NCBI GenBank assembly: GCA_032229625.1
Contig: JAVTVZ010000087.1
Coordinates: forward strand, 1 to 64,000
Direction of reading: 5' to 3'
Origin: Kineosphaera sp032229625
GTDB lineage: Bacteria; Actinomycetota; Actinomycetes; Actinomycetales; Dermatophilaceae
Length of the DNA: 64,000 bases
The position numbers were made by a program, and so were the translations under genes. The notes under the pieces are model-generated. The model searched no databases. It was not told where the DNA came from and saw nothing but the letters and a program-made list of their open reading frames with translations. Positions 51,845-61,236 of the stretch are shown here, piece after piece. Positions within the stretch are counted from its first letter, which is position 1. Each line of letters begins with the position of its first letter.

Positions 51845-52897
51845 CTACAGCGCGGGCCAGGGCACGGACGGCCAGTCCGAGGACGGGTAGGGGTGGCTCC
51901 CCCGACGACGCAGCCGCCGCACCCGCCCCCGCAACGCGTCGATCTCCTCGAGGGTGAGCAGCTCCTCCAGCGCCGCCGTCAGCGGCGCGTCGGGCGCCAA
52001 TCGGGCGGCGACGCGGTCCAGCCGGGCGCGATCGGCGGCGGCGAGCGGGCTCCCGGCCCAGCCCCACAGCACGGTCCGCAGCTTGTCCTGGTGGTGCATC
52101 GTCAGGCCGTGGTCGATGCCCCAGAGCCGCCCGTCGGTGCCGGCGAGCAGGTGCGTGCCCTTGCGGTCGCTGTTGTTGAGCACCGCGTCGAGCACGGCGA
52201 CCGAGCGCAGGTCGGCGCGGTCGGCGTGCGCGACGACGACCTGGCGGTGGTCCTCAAGCTGCCCGGACAGCACGGCCAGCCAGTCCCGGGGCACCTCGCG
52301 CGGGTCGAACGCGTCGACATACCGGTCGCTGTGCTCGACGTCGGTGTCGACCTCGATGTCCTGGGCCGCGGCCTCCCGCTCGTCCGCAGGCGTCGGGGCG
52401 TCGGGCCGGTCACGTCGCTCGCGCCCGACGTCGCCGACCTCCCCTGCGGGACACCCCTCGGCGCCCTCGGCGTCGTCGGTCTCGTCGGCGGCGTCGGTCT
52501 CATCGGTCGCATCGGCCTCGTCGGCCTCGGCGGGCACCTGGGTCACCCAGAGCTGCACGGATCCGGGCCCGAAAGGCCCGCCGCGCAGCACGGTCGGGGG
52601 GATGAGGTCCCAGCCGCCGGCCTGCGCGACGAGCCAGGCGGCCACCTCACGATGCGCCAGGTGCCCGTCGGGGAAGTCCCACAGCGGCCGCTCCCCCGCG
52701 ATCGGTTTGTAGACCGCGTGCTCGCCGCTGCCGTCCTCCAACCGCACGAGCAGCGTCGCGTTCGAGGAGTCCAGCAGCCGCCCGAGCACGGTCAGCGGGG
52801 CCTGCCGCAGCCGCTCGAGCCGCGCCTGCGCCGCCGGAAGCGTCGGGTCGGACCCGTCGTGCGCGTCGGGCCCGTCGGGGCGTGCCGTCCGGCTCAC
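51845..52897 (-). CDS. SCO1664 family protein (PI3/4-kinase-like fold)
   Basis: 350 residues from GTG 52897. LLDSSNATLLVRLEDGSGEH, AVYKPIAGERPLWDFPDG and RSVAVLDAVLNNSDRKGTHL with GIDHGLTMHHQDKLRTVLWG give the kinase-like Lys, NxxDRKG and DHG positions of this family. Function unknown, but it is conserved beside DUF3090 and mshC. An acidic low-complexity insert (EADEADATDETDAADE) of about 55 residues sits in the middle. It starts one base after the DUF3090 stop (TGA-C-GTG). Confidence 0.88.
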   Translation of the reverse strand: MSRTARPDGPDAHDGSDPTLPAAQARLERLRQAPLTVLGRLLDSSNATLLVRLEDGSGEHAVYKPIAGERPLWDFPDGHLAHREVAAWLVAQAGGWDLIPPTVLRGGPFGPGSVQLWVTQVPAEADEADATDETDAADETDDAEGAEGCPAGEVGDVGRERRDRPDAPTPADEREAAAQDIEVDTDVEHSDRYVDAFDPREVPRDWLAVLSGQLEDHRQVVVAHADRADLRSVAVLDAVLNNSDRKGTHLLAGTDGRLWGIDHGLTMHHQDKLRTVLWGWAGSPLAAADRARLDRVAARLAPDAPLTAALEELLTLEEIDALRGRVRRLRRRGSHPYPSSDWPSVPWPAL

Positions 52898-52898
52898 G

Positions 52899-53465
52899 TC
52901 ACCGCTTGTAGCCGTTGGCCCGCGGGCAGATGTGCCCCTGGGGGTCCAACGGGGTCGCGCAGAAGGGGCACGGGGGTCGACCGGCCGCGACGACGGTGAC
53001 GCTGCGGCGCGCGAACGCGCGGGCCGCGGCGGGGTCGAGCACGACGCGCAGCACGAGCTGGGTGGGGTCGGTCGCGGGGTCGGGGTCCTCCTCGCCCTCG
53101 AGCGCTTCGAGCGCCTCGGGCGTGTCGAAGGAGTCACCCACGGCGTGGCATTCGATGACGAGCCGCTCGCGGTCGGGGTCCCAGCTCAGCCCCATCGTCC
53201 CGACCGCGAACTCCTCCTCGATCGGCGTCTCCAGCGGCCCGTTGTCCGTAAGCCGTGCGGCCACCTGCTCGGTGGCCGCGCCCCCGGCGAAGGAGTCGAG
53301 CAGGTCGTTGACACGATCGGCCAGCACCTGCACCTGCGACTTCTCCACAGCCACGGTCGTCGTGCGGCCGGCGCCCCGCGCCTGCAGGAAGAACTGCCGC
53401 TGGCCGGGCGGGCCGACCGTGCCGGTGACGAAGCGCTCGGGCGGGTCGAACGCGATGAGAGCCAT
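52899..53465 (-). CDS. DUF3090 family protein
   Basis: 188 residues. MALIAFDPPERFVTGTVGPP, GQRQFFLQARGAGRTTTVAV and EKSQVQVLADRVNDLLD are family hallmarks, and the C-terminal CPFCATPLDPQGHICPRANG is a zinc ribbon. Cytoplasmic, role unknown. It lies between the histidine-phosphatase and SCO1664 genes in the conserved mshC cluster. ATG 53465, 51 bases after the phosphatase stop. Confidence 0.93.
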   Translation of the reverse strand: MALIAFDPPERFVTGTVGPPGQRQFFLQARGAGRTTTVAVEKSQVQVLADRVNDLLDSFAGGAATEQVAARLTDNGPLETPIEEEFAVGTMGLSWDPDRERLVIECHAVGDSFDTPEALEALEGEEDPDPATDPTQLVLRVVLDPAAARAFARRSVTVVAAGRPPCPFCATPLDPQGHICPRANGYKR

Positions 53466-53516
53466 GTCCCGACGATATCCCCGCCTCCGCGCGGACGCGC
53501 TGCGGCCTTGCCGACC

Positions 53517-54296
53517 TCAGGCGCCGCCGCCGACGGCCGCGTCCGAGGCACCCGCACCGCCCGCGCCGGCCGCGCCGGCCGAGGAGCCCGAGGAGCCCGC
53601 AGCGTCCGAGGAGTCGGCGGCCCGGTCCGGGGCAGGCGGGGGCGGCACGAGGCCGGCGAGGTCGGCGCCGGTGTCGTTGACGCGCTCGACGAAGGGCCGC
53701 CCCGGGGTGTAGCGCACGACGCTGAGCGAGGCGGGCCCGACGACGAAGCGCTGGAAGAGGTCGAGGTGGGTGCCGGCCGCGTCGGCGAGGATGGCCTTGA
53801 TGACGTCGCCGTGCGACACGGCCACCCAGAGCGCGCGGTCGCCGTGCTCGGCGGCCACGCGGCCGTCGAGAGCGCGGACGGCCGCGACGGCTCGCGCCGA
53901 CATCGCGGCGATCGACTCGCCCGCGTAGTCGGGGGCGTCGGGGAAGCGCGCGGCGCTCGGCTGATCCTGCACGACCCGCCACAGCGGCTCCGTGGCCAGG
54001 TCGGCCAGCGCGGCCCCCGTCCAGGCGCCGTAGCGGCACTCGCCGAGGCCGTCGACGACCTCCACGGGGATCTGCGGTGCCCGCGCGGCGCCCAGCAGCA
54101 GGTCGGCGGTCTGTCGGCACCGCTCCAGGGGGCTCGTCGCCACGAGCACCGGGGTCAGGCCGGCCAGTCGCTCACCGAGCGCCGTGGCGGCGCGCTCCCC
54201 CGCCTCGTCCAGGCGCACCCCGGGCGTCCAGCCCGCGAGGATGCCCGAGGCGTTGGCGGTGGTGCGCCCGTGGCGCACGAGCAGGCAGGTCGGCAC
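53517..54296 (-). CDS. Histidine phosphatase (phosphoglycerate-mutase-like, MSMEG_4193 type)
   Basis: 259 residues. RHG motif CLLVRHGRTTANASGILAGW, second Arg in SPLERCRQTADLL, catalytic Glu region ECRYGAWTG and second His in WVAVSHGDVIKAILADAAGT. The last 60 residues are Ala/Gly/Ser-rich (SSDAAGSSGSSAGAAGAGG) and likely disordered. Substrate unknown. It is first in the phosphatase-DUF3090-SCO1664-mshC unit. GTG 54296. Confidence 0.92.
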   Translation of the reverse strand: MPTCLLVRHGRTTANASGILAGWTPGVRLDEAGERAATALGERLAGLTPVLVATSPLERCRQTADLLLGAARAPQIPVEVVDGLGECRYGAWTGAALADLATEPLWRVVQDQPSAARFPDAPDYAGESIAAMSARAVAAVRALDGRVAAEHGDRALWVAVSHGDVIKAILADAAGTHLDLFQRFVVGPASLSVVRYTPGRPFVERVNDTGADLAGLVPPPPAPDRAADSSDAAGSSGSSAGAAGAGGAGASDAAVGGGA

Positions 54297-54393
54297 GCGG
54301 TCACTCTACGCAGCGCCCCGGCACCGGCCGTTCATCGCGTCGGCAGGTCGCGCCGGGCGTTCCCACGCAGGTCGGTGTGGTGACATAGGGCGC

Positions 54394-55368
54394 GTGATCG
54401 TCGACAAGGCCGTCTACCACGACGGGGCCCGGACCGGCTGCGGTGACCCCAGCGCGGAGTTGGAGCAGCTGCGTGAGACCGGGGAGGGATTCCTGTGGAT
54501 CGGGGTCAAGGACCCCACCGATGCCGAGTTCGCGGAGATCAACGACGAGTTGCGGCTGCATCCGCTGGCGGTCGAGGACGCCGTGACCGGCAACCAGCGC
54601 CCCAAGCTGGACCTCTACGACGAGTCGATGTTCGTCGTACTCAAGACGCTGCGCTACATCGAGGAGACCAGCGACGTCGAGACCGGCGAGCTGATGCTCT
54701 TCGTCGGCGACCAGTTCGTGCTCACGGTGCGCCGCGGCGAGGTGAACCCGCTCAACGGTGTGCGGCAGCGCCTCGAGAAGTCGCCGGGGCTGCTGCGGTG
54801 CGGCCCGATCGCCGTCCTGCACGCCGTGCTCGACCAGGTGGTCGACGTCTACCGCACCATCGACGTCGAGCTCGCCGAGGACCTCGAGGGCATCGAGGAG
54901 GCGGTCTTCGCCGGGGATCGCCGGGTGCGCGGCGAGGACATCTACAAGCTCAAGCGCGAGGTGCTCGAATTCAAGCGCGGCGCCGTGCCGCTCGTGCTGC
55001 CGCTGCGTCGGCTCGTCGCGGGCGAGTCCGCGGCGGTGCTGCCCAAGAAGCTGCGGCCCTTCTTCACCGACGTGCTCGACCACCTGCTCCAGGTGGTCGA
55101 GCACGCGGAGACCTACGACCGGCTGCTCTCCGACATCCTGTCGGCCCACCTGTCCCACGTCTCGGTCCAACAGAACGACGACATGCGCAAGATCTCGGCC
55201 TGGGTCGCGATGGCCGCGGTGCCGACGATGATCGCCGGCATCTACGGGCAGAATTTCGACAACATCCCCGAGCTGCATTGGAAGTACGGCTACTTCTTCG
55301 CGCTCGGTCTCATGGCCGGGGCGGTCGCGTTGCTCTACGTGCTCTTTCGCCGGTCGAAGTGGCTCTGA
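54394..55368 (+). CDS. corA: CorA-like magnesium/cobalt transporter with GQN in place of GMN
   Basis: 324 residues. Large soluble N-terminal domain (ELRLHPLAVEDAVTGNQRPK, LDLYDESMFVVLKTLRYIEE), long stalk helix and two C-terminal membrane helices (ISAWVAMAAVPTMIAGIYGQ, then YFFALGLMAGAVALLYVLF). The pore signature after helix 1 reads YGQNFDN; CorA has YGMN, where the loop binds the hydrated ion. FDNIPELHWKYGY is otherwise normal. A basic C-terminus FRRSKWL is kept. GTG start at 54394. Divergent from the phosphatase gene. Confidence 0.92.
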   Translation: MIVDKAVYHDGARTGCGDPSAELEQLRETGEGFLWIGVKDPTDAEFAEINDELRLHPLAVEDAVTGNQRPKLDLYDESMFVVLKTLRYIEETSDVETGELMLFVGDQFVLTVRRGEVNPLNGVRQRLEKSPGLLRCGPIAVLHAVLDQVVDVYRTIDVELAEDLEGIEEAVFAGDRRVRGEDIYKLKREVLEFKRGAVPLVLPLRRLVAGESAAVLPKKLRPFFTDVLDHLLQVVEHAETYDRLLSDILSAHLSHVSVQQNDDMRKISAWVAMAAVPTMIAGIYGQNFDNIPELHWKYGYFFALGLMAGAVALLYVLFRRSKWL

Positions 55369-55439
55369 GGCGACACGAATCTGAGGCGACATGGCGCCGG
55401 GTCGACAGAGACCTGAGGCCGCGCGCCCGATGAGCCCGG

Positions 55440-56288
55440 TCAGGTCGCGGTCATGACACCGGCGCCGAGAGCCCCGATGAGCACGACGCCGAGGACGACC
55501 CGGTAGTAGATGAAGGCGCGCAGCGAGTTGGTGGCGACGAAGCGCAGCAGCCACGCGATCGAGGCGTAGGCGACGAAGAACGAGACGATGACGCCGACGG
55601 CCATCGGCCCCCAGCCGATGATCGAGGTGTCGACCTCGCGCATCCCGAAGAGGCCGGCCGCCGTGAGCGCGGGGATCGCCATGAAGAAGGACAGGCGGGT
55701 CGCGACGACCCGGTTGATGCCCGCGAGGAGCCCCGCGGAGATCGTCGCCCCGGAGCGGGAGACGCCGGGGATGAGCGAGAAGCACTGCACGAGACCGAGG
55801 ATCAGCCCGTCGCGGATCGTCACGTCGTCCTCGGCGCGCTCCTGCCCCGAGGCCAGCTTGCGGTCGTAGACGATCTCGGCGACCCACATGACCGCGCTCC
55901 ACGCGATGAGGGCGCCGGCGACGACCCACAGTGAGCGCAGCGGGCCCTCGATGATCCCCCGGGCCAGGAAGCCGACGATGCCGACCGGGATCGAGCCGAT
56001 GATGACGGCCCAGGCGAGCGTGTAGTCGTGATCGCGGACCGAGGCGTCACGCAGTCCGCGCACCCACGCCAGGAAGAGCCGCGCGATGTCCTTCCAGAAA
56101 TAGATGAGCGTCGCCGAGATGGCGCCGATCTGGATCGTCGCGGTATATCCGGTGACCGTCGGATTGTCGATCTGCAGTCCGAGGAGCTTCTCGGTGATCG
56201 TCAGGTGCCCGGTCGAGGAGACCGGCAGATACTCGGTGAGCCCCTCGACGATGCCGAGAATGATGGCATCCAGATAGGACAGATACAC
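55440..56288 (-). CDS. uppP: Undecaprenyl-diphosphatase UppP (BacA)
   Basis: 282 residues, about eight membrane helices. Active-site segments ILGIVEGLTEYLPVSSTGHL and LIPGVSRSGATISAGLLAGI are complete. It recycles undecaprenyl pyrophosphate to the monophosphate carrier for cell-wall synthesis. GTG start at 56288. The promoter region upstream is interrupted by a gap within 10-base repeats. Confidence 0.96.
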   Translation of the reverse strand: MYLSYLDAIILGIVEGLTEYLPVSSTGHLTITEKLLGLQIDNPTVTGYTATIQIGAISATLIYFWKDIARLFLAWVRGLRDASVRDHDYTLAWAVIIGSIPVGIVGFLARGIIEGPLRSLWVVAGALIAWSAVMWVAEIVYDRKLASGQERAEDDVTIRDGLILGLVQCFSLIPGVSRSGATISAGLLAGINRVVATRLSFFMAIPALTAAGLFGMREVDTSIIGWGPMAVGVIVSFFVAYASIAWLLRFVATNSLRAFIYYRVVLGVVLIGALGAGVMTAT

Positions 56289-56680
56289 GGACGGACCCTT
56301 TCACTGCGGTTCACTGCGNNNNNNNNNNNNNNNNNNNNNNNNNNNNNNNNNNNNNNNNNNNNNNNNNNNNNNNNNNNNNNNNNNNNNNNNNNNNNNNNNN
56401 NNNNNNNNNNNNNNNNNNTTCACTGCGGTTCACTGCGGTCGATCGGCCCCGGCAGGCGCGCTGGCGGGTGGCGCAGGACCGGCCGGACTGCGGACGGAAC
56501 GACGGACTGAGCACGGGCGGCGGACGGCCGAGACGGGGACGGCCGTCTGCGGACAGACGAAAGGCGCGCCCTGGCGGCCGCGCCCTGGTCCACGGTATCC
56601 GCGATCACTGGACGATCGCTGGACGACACGACCCACGACGGGGGCCAGTCGTGCCCGAACCCTCGTCGTGGGGATGCCCG
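56289..56680. other. Intergenic region upstream of uppP with 10-base repeats and a gap
   Basis: tcactgcggt occurs twice before the gap and again after it. A 19-base stretch (ttcactgcggttcactgcg) is shared by both flanks. A hairpin gacggcc-N11-ggccgtc lies at 56523-56547. No gene seen. Confidence 0.7.
56319..56418. other. Assembly gap upstream of uppP
   Basis: 100 N between tandem ttcactgcgg repeats. Confidence 0.9.
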
Positions 56681-57037
56681 TCAGCGGGCGCGCGAGGGCT
56701 CGTTGTCGTCGTCGAACTCGTCGTCGTCGAGGCCGACGTAGGGCTCGGACTCCTCGTCGTCGAAGTCGTCGTCCTCCTCGTCGTCGTAGTCCTCGTCGTC
56801 CTCATCGTCGTCGTCGTCGAGGTCGTCGTCATCGTCGTCGCTGTAGACCTCCAGCGGCGTGACCTCCTCGTACGCATCCATGAGCGCGTCCTCGTAGCGG
56901 TCGAACGCCTCGGCGACGTCCTGGTAGGCGGCCACCACGGCCGGGTCGTTCTCACCGCGGCGCGCGGATGCCGCCTCGAGGTGCCGCTCGAGGGTGGAGA
57001 CGAAGGCAGCAAGTGCGGCTCGCGGGTCAGCGCTCAT
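56681..57037 (-). CDS. Small acidic protein with poly-Asp tail
   Basis: 118 residues. The N-terminal 65 form two predicted helices (RAALAAFVSTLERHLEAASA, VVAAYQDVAEAFDRYEDALM). The rest is almost entirely Asp/Glu with runs such as SDDDDDDLDDDDDEDDEDY. Similar actinobacterial proteins are sometimes called primosomal proteins without evidence. The frame is kept while the codons are gac/gat-rich, so it is a real gene, and the helical part resembles a small nucleoid or partner-binding domain. Function unknown. Confidence 0.75.
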   Translation of the reverse strand: MSADPRAALAAFVSTLERHLEAASARRGENDPAVVAAYQDVAEAFDRYEDALMDAYEEVTPLEVYSDDDDDDLDDDDDEDDEDYDDEEDDDFDDEESEPYVGLDDDEFDDDNEPSRAR

Positions 57038-57297
57038 GGGTCGAACGTACCTTGTCGAGCGAGCCGTTGGCACCGCAAAAACGCTCGCGTCGCGCGCCGG
57101 TCGCGCCCCGGTCTCGCGAGGGCGACACGGCGTGCGCGCAGCGGTCGCGACGTGTCCACGCCGTGTCCACGCCGTGGCCGCGCCAGGCCCGGGCGGGCGG
57201 GGTGCGGCGGCGCCGCCGGGCGGTCCGCGCGGTCGCCGCGAAGGTGACCGCGACCTGCCGCCCGCAGCCTGCGCGGATCGGCGACAATGGACCCTCG

Positions 57298-57483
57298 ATG
57301 ATCGAGTACGAGTACCGCACCCTGAGGTTCCCGCGCGACGTCTCCCGCAGTGAGGCGCGTCGCGCGCTGACCGAGCACGCCGAATACGGGCAGTGGGAGT
57401 TGGCGCGCACGAGGCTGTATGTCGGTGGCGTCCGTGAAGCCCTGCTGCGCCGCAAGATCATCCGCGTGCATCGCACCGCCTGA
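57298..57483 (+). CDS. DUF5703 family protein
   Basis: 61 residues: MIEYEYRTLRFPRDVSRSEA, then RRALTEHAEYGQWELARTRL and LRRKIIRVHR. This is the full DUF5703 pattern, a tiny conserved actinobacterial protein of unknown role. No ribosome site before ATG 57298. A GACAAT box 9 bases upstream may mark a leaderless start. Confidence 0.88.
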   Translation: MIEYEYRTLRFPRDVSRSEARRALTEHAEYGQWELARTRLYVGGVREALLRRKIIRVHRTA

Positions 57484-57498
57484 GCCGGCGCGGGAGGA

Positions 57499-57563
57499 TC
57501 ACTCGCCGGGCATCACTGCCTGGGGCATCACTGCCTGGGGGTCACTGCCTGGGGGGTCACTGT
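57499..57563. repeat. 14-15-base tandem repeat near the lipoprotein 3' end
   Basis: tcact recurs at 57499, 57513, 57528, 57542 and 57557 within units like catcactgcctgggg. Lies between DUF5703 and the lipoprotein stop. Confidence 0.8.
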
Positions 57564-57958
57564 CGCAGGGCGCGACACTTCGCGACGGCCTCCTGGTACT
57601 TCGCGGCGGCGTCCTGAGCCTGCTTGACCTTGGCGTCGGCGTCGATGGACTCGATGACGCGGCTCTGCTCGGCGACGGCATTCATGTCCATGCGGCCCGC
57701 GGCGGCGACGGCCTCGCGCATCGCGGCGACGGCCTGCGGCAGCTCCTTGGTCAGCGCGCTGTCGGCGGCGATCGCGGCGTCGGCCTGGTCGAGTGCGGCG
57801 TTGCACTCGGCGGAGATCGCCGCGGAGTTCGGCGTCGCGGTGACGGTGACGGTCGCGGTCTGCTGCGGGCTCGGGCTGGTCGAGCCGAGCGAACTGCAGC
57901 CGGCCAGCAGAGCGGGCAGGGCGAGTGCAGCGGCGATGAGGGCGCGGGAGCGGTTCAT
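57557..57958 (-). CDS. Small predicted lipoprotein
   Basis: 133 residues. Signal peptide MNRSRALIAAALALPALLAG with lipobox LLAGC, then a Thr/Val linker (TATVTVTATP) and an Ala-rich helical domain (ECNAALDQADAAIAADSALT, QAVAAMREAVAAAGRMD) with a Cys near each end. No named family recognised. Probably anchored on the outer face of the membrane. Confidence 0.8.
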   Translation of the reverse strand: MNRSRALIAAALALPALLAGCSSLGSTSPSPQQTATVTVTATPNSAAISAECNAALDQADAAIAADSALTKELPQAVAAMREAVAAAGRMDMNAVAEQSRVIESIDADAKVKQAQDAAAKYQEAVAKCRALRQ

Positions 57959-58143
57959 GCCCCGAGCATAGGGGGGCCCACCGGAGCGCGAAGGGTCGAC
58001 AGCGGACCGAAATCACCGTCGGCCGGGCTCGCGTCGGGGCGAGACGCACCATCGGTGCACCGCCCGCTGAGGCAGTCCGCCCACGCCGGGGATCTTGTCG
58101 CCGCAGACCTCACCCGGGCGGCAAGGAGGCGGACATGACGACA

Positions 58144-58166
58144 GCCGCAGGTCGATGACCTGCGGC
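58144..58166 (-). terminator. Hairpin terminator of tRNA-Leu
   Basis: gccgcaggtc, gat loop, gacctgcggc: a perfect 10-base stem 10 bases downstream of the tRNA 3' end. Confidence 0.7.
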
Positions 58167-58175
58167 CGTGATGTG

Positions 58176-58260
58176 TGTCCGGAGGGGGACTTGAACCCCC
58201 ACGCCCGATAAAGGGCACTAGCACCTCAAGCTAGCGCGTCTGCCATTCCGCCACCCGGAC
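58176..58260 (-). tRNA. tRNA-Leu (anticodon GAG)
   Basis: 85 nt, minus strand. Acceptor gtccggg pairs with tccggac (one G-U). D-arm TGGCGGAATGGCAGACGC, anticodon stem-loop ctagc-TTGAGGT-gctag with GAG at 58225-58227, long variable arm GTGCCCTTTATCGGGC, and T-arm GGGGGTTCAAGTCCCCC. CCA is not encoded. The class II variable arm and GAG make it leucine. A possible promoter TTGTCA plus extended -10 TGCTAATGT lies near 58376-58401. Confidence 0.97.
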
Positions 58261-58653
58261 AGGTGATCGACCGCGGCTCTGCGTGGCGTCACTGTCGACC
58301 GAGATCGATGACCGGCAACCGGTCGATCGGGACAGTGCCGCGGCGCGGAAAACTGCGGCCGGCAACGACATGGAACATTAGCACGCACCCCCGGTGACAA
58401 GCGAAATCCGGTGCCGGGCCGGGCGGGCCGGCGGCGCGCGGCGGACACCCCGACCGGTGCGGGCTCGTTAGAGTGGCCAGACCTCCGCGTCGCCGCGCCG
58501 GGCACCGGTCCGGGTGGGGCGGCCGGGCCCGTGGCTCACGGTCTCGGCCGCAGCACGCCGTCGCCGCGACGCCGTCGGTCAGCACGCCGCCGGTCAGCAC
58601 ACCGTCGGCCACCACGTCATCGCCCAGCAGGCCACCAGCAGGAAGGCGCACGC
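58261..58653. other. Intergenic region between tRNA-Leu and galE
   Basis: A TAGAGT box at 58469-58474 could start a 170-base galE leader. From 58577 to 58636 degenerate 15-base units (ggtcagcacgccgcc, ggtcagcacaccgtc, ggccaccacgtcatc, gcccagcaggccacc) repeat. No gene seen. Confidence 0.5.
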
Positions 58654-59603
58654 ATGAAGCTCGTCGTCACCGGAGGCGCCGGATACATCGGCTCGGTCGT
58701 CACCTCGCAACTACTGGACGCAGGGCACGAGGTGAGCGTCGTCGACGACCTGTCGACCGGTCATCGCGACGCGGTGCCGGCCGGTGCGGACTTCCGGCAG
58801 GCCAGGATCCACGACGCGGCCGACTTCCTGAGCCCCGACGTCGACGGGGTGCTGCACTTCGCGGCGAAGTCGCTCGTCGGGGAGTCGGTCGAGCGGCCCG
58901 AGCTCTACTGGGAGAACAACGTCGTCGGCTCCTACCGGCTGCTCGAGGCCGTCCGGGCCGCCGGGATCCCGCGGTTCGTCTTCTCATCCACGGCCGCCTG
59001 CTACGGCGAGCCGGAGGTCTCCCCCATCACCGAGGACACGACGCCCGCGCCGATCAACCCCTACGGGCACAGCAAGTTCGCCGTCGACATGATGCTCACC
59101 GGCTACGCGGCGGCCCATGGCCTGGGTGCGACCTCGCTGCGCTACTTCAACGTCGGCGGGGCGCGGGGGCAGTACGGCGAGCGGCACGCCATCGAGACCC
59201 ACCTCATCCCCAACCTGCTCAAGGTGCCGGCGGGGCAGCGCGAGCGGGCGGCGATCTTCGGGACCGACTATGCGACGCCCGACGGCACGGCCGTGCGTGA
59301 CTACCTGCACGTCGTCGACCTCGGCCGCGCGCACCTGCTCGCGGTGGAGTCCAGCGAGCCCGGGCGGCACCGCGTCTTCAACCTCGGCAGCGGCTCGGGG
59401 TATTCGGTGCGCGAGGTCCTCGACGCCTGCCGTCGGGCCACCGGCCACGAGCTGCCCGCCGACGAGCACCCGCGGCGCCCGGGCGACCCGACGACGCTCG
59501 TGGCGAGTTCGGCGCGCGCGAAGGCGCAGCTGGGCTGGGAGCCCGAGCTCGGGCTCGACCGCATCGTCGCCGACGCGTGGGACTTCATGCAGCGGAACGC
59601 GTC

Positions 59604-59607
<4 letters not shown>
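58654..59607 (+). CDS. galE: UDP-glucose 4-epimerase GalE
   Basis: 317 residues. NAD site VVTGGAGYIGSVVTSQLLDA, LHFAAKSLVGESVE, catalytic Ser/Tyr/Lys as VFSSTAACYG and PYGHSKFAVD, and RYFNVGGARG. It interconverts UDP-glucose and UDP-galactose. AGGAAGG precedes ATG 58654. Its stop overlaps the galK start (GTGA), so the two form a Leloir-pathway pair. Confidence 0.96.
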
Positions 59608-60839
<1,232 letters not shown>

Positions 60840-60866
60840 GGCGCACCACGCGCTCTCGCGGCCCGC

Positions 60867-61235
60867 TCAGGCAGGACGGCGCAGGCGCAGGGCCACGAGC
60901 ACCGGGCCACCCCGGCCGGCGGTGCGGGCCGGGCGGCACGAGCCGCACCCGGCGCTGCCGTCCGGGCGACCCGAGGCGCAGGTGCCGCAGCCTCCGGAGG
61001 GGCAGCCCAGGCTCAGCGCGCGGGCCTCGATCCGCCCGAGCCGCACGAGGTGCTCCACCGCGCCCTCGACGACGTCGCGGCTCAGGCCGGTGCGGCGCGC
61101 GAGGTCCTCGACCCCGACCGCACCGGCCTCGAAGGCGCTCAGCACCCGGCGCAGCGGGCCCTCGTCCGCGGGCGGTCGATCGGCGGCGCGGGTGCCCTGA
61201 GCGCAGGGGCCCGCCGCAGCGGCGGAGGTGGCCAC
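60867..61235 (-). CDS. feoC: FeoC-like winged-helix protein with Cys-rich C-terminus
   Basis: 122 residues. A winged helix (LRRVLSAFEAGAVGVEDLAR, RTGLSRDVVEGAVEHLVRLG) is followed by LGCPSGGCGTC (Cys 78, 83, 86) and GCGSC (97, 100). FeoC proteins carry a similar wing and a Cys cluster able to hold Fe-S. It begins one base after the feoB stop (TGA-C-GTG). It probably regulates FeoB stability or transcription. Confidence 0.8.
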   Translation of the reverse strand: MATSAAAAGPCAQGTRAADRPPADEGPLRRVLSAFEAGAVGVEDLARRTGLSRDVVEGAVEHLVRLGRIEARALSLGCPSGGCGTCASGRPDGSAGCGSCRPARTAGRGGPVLVALRLRRPA

Positions 61236-61236
61236 G

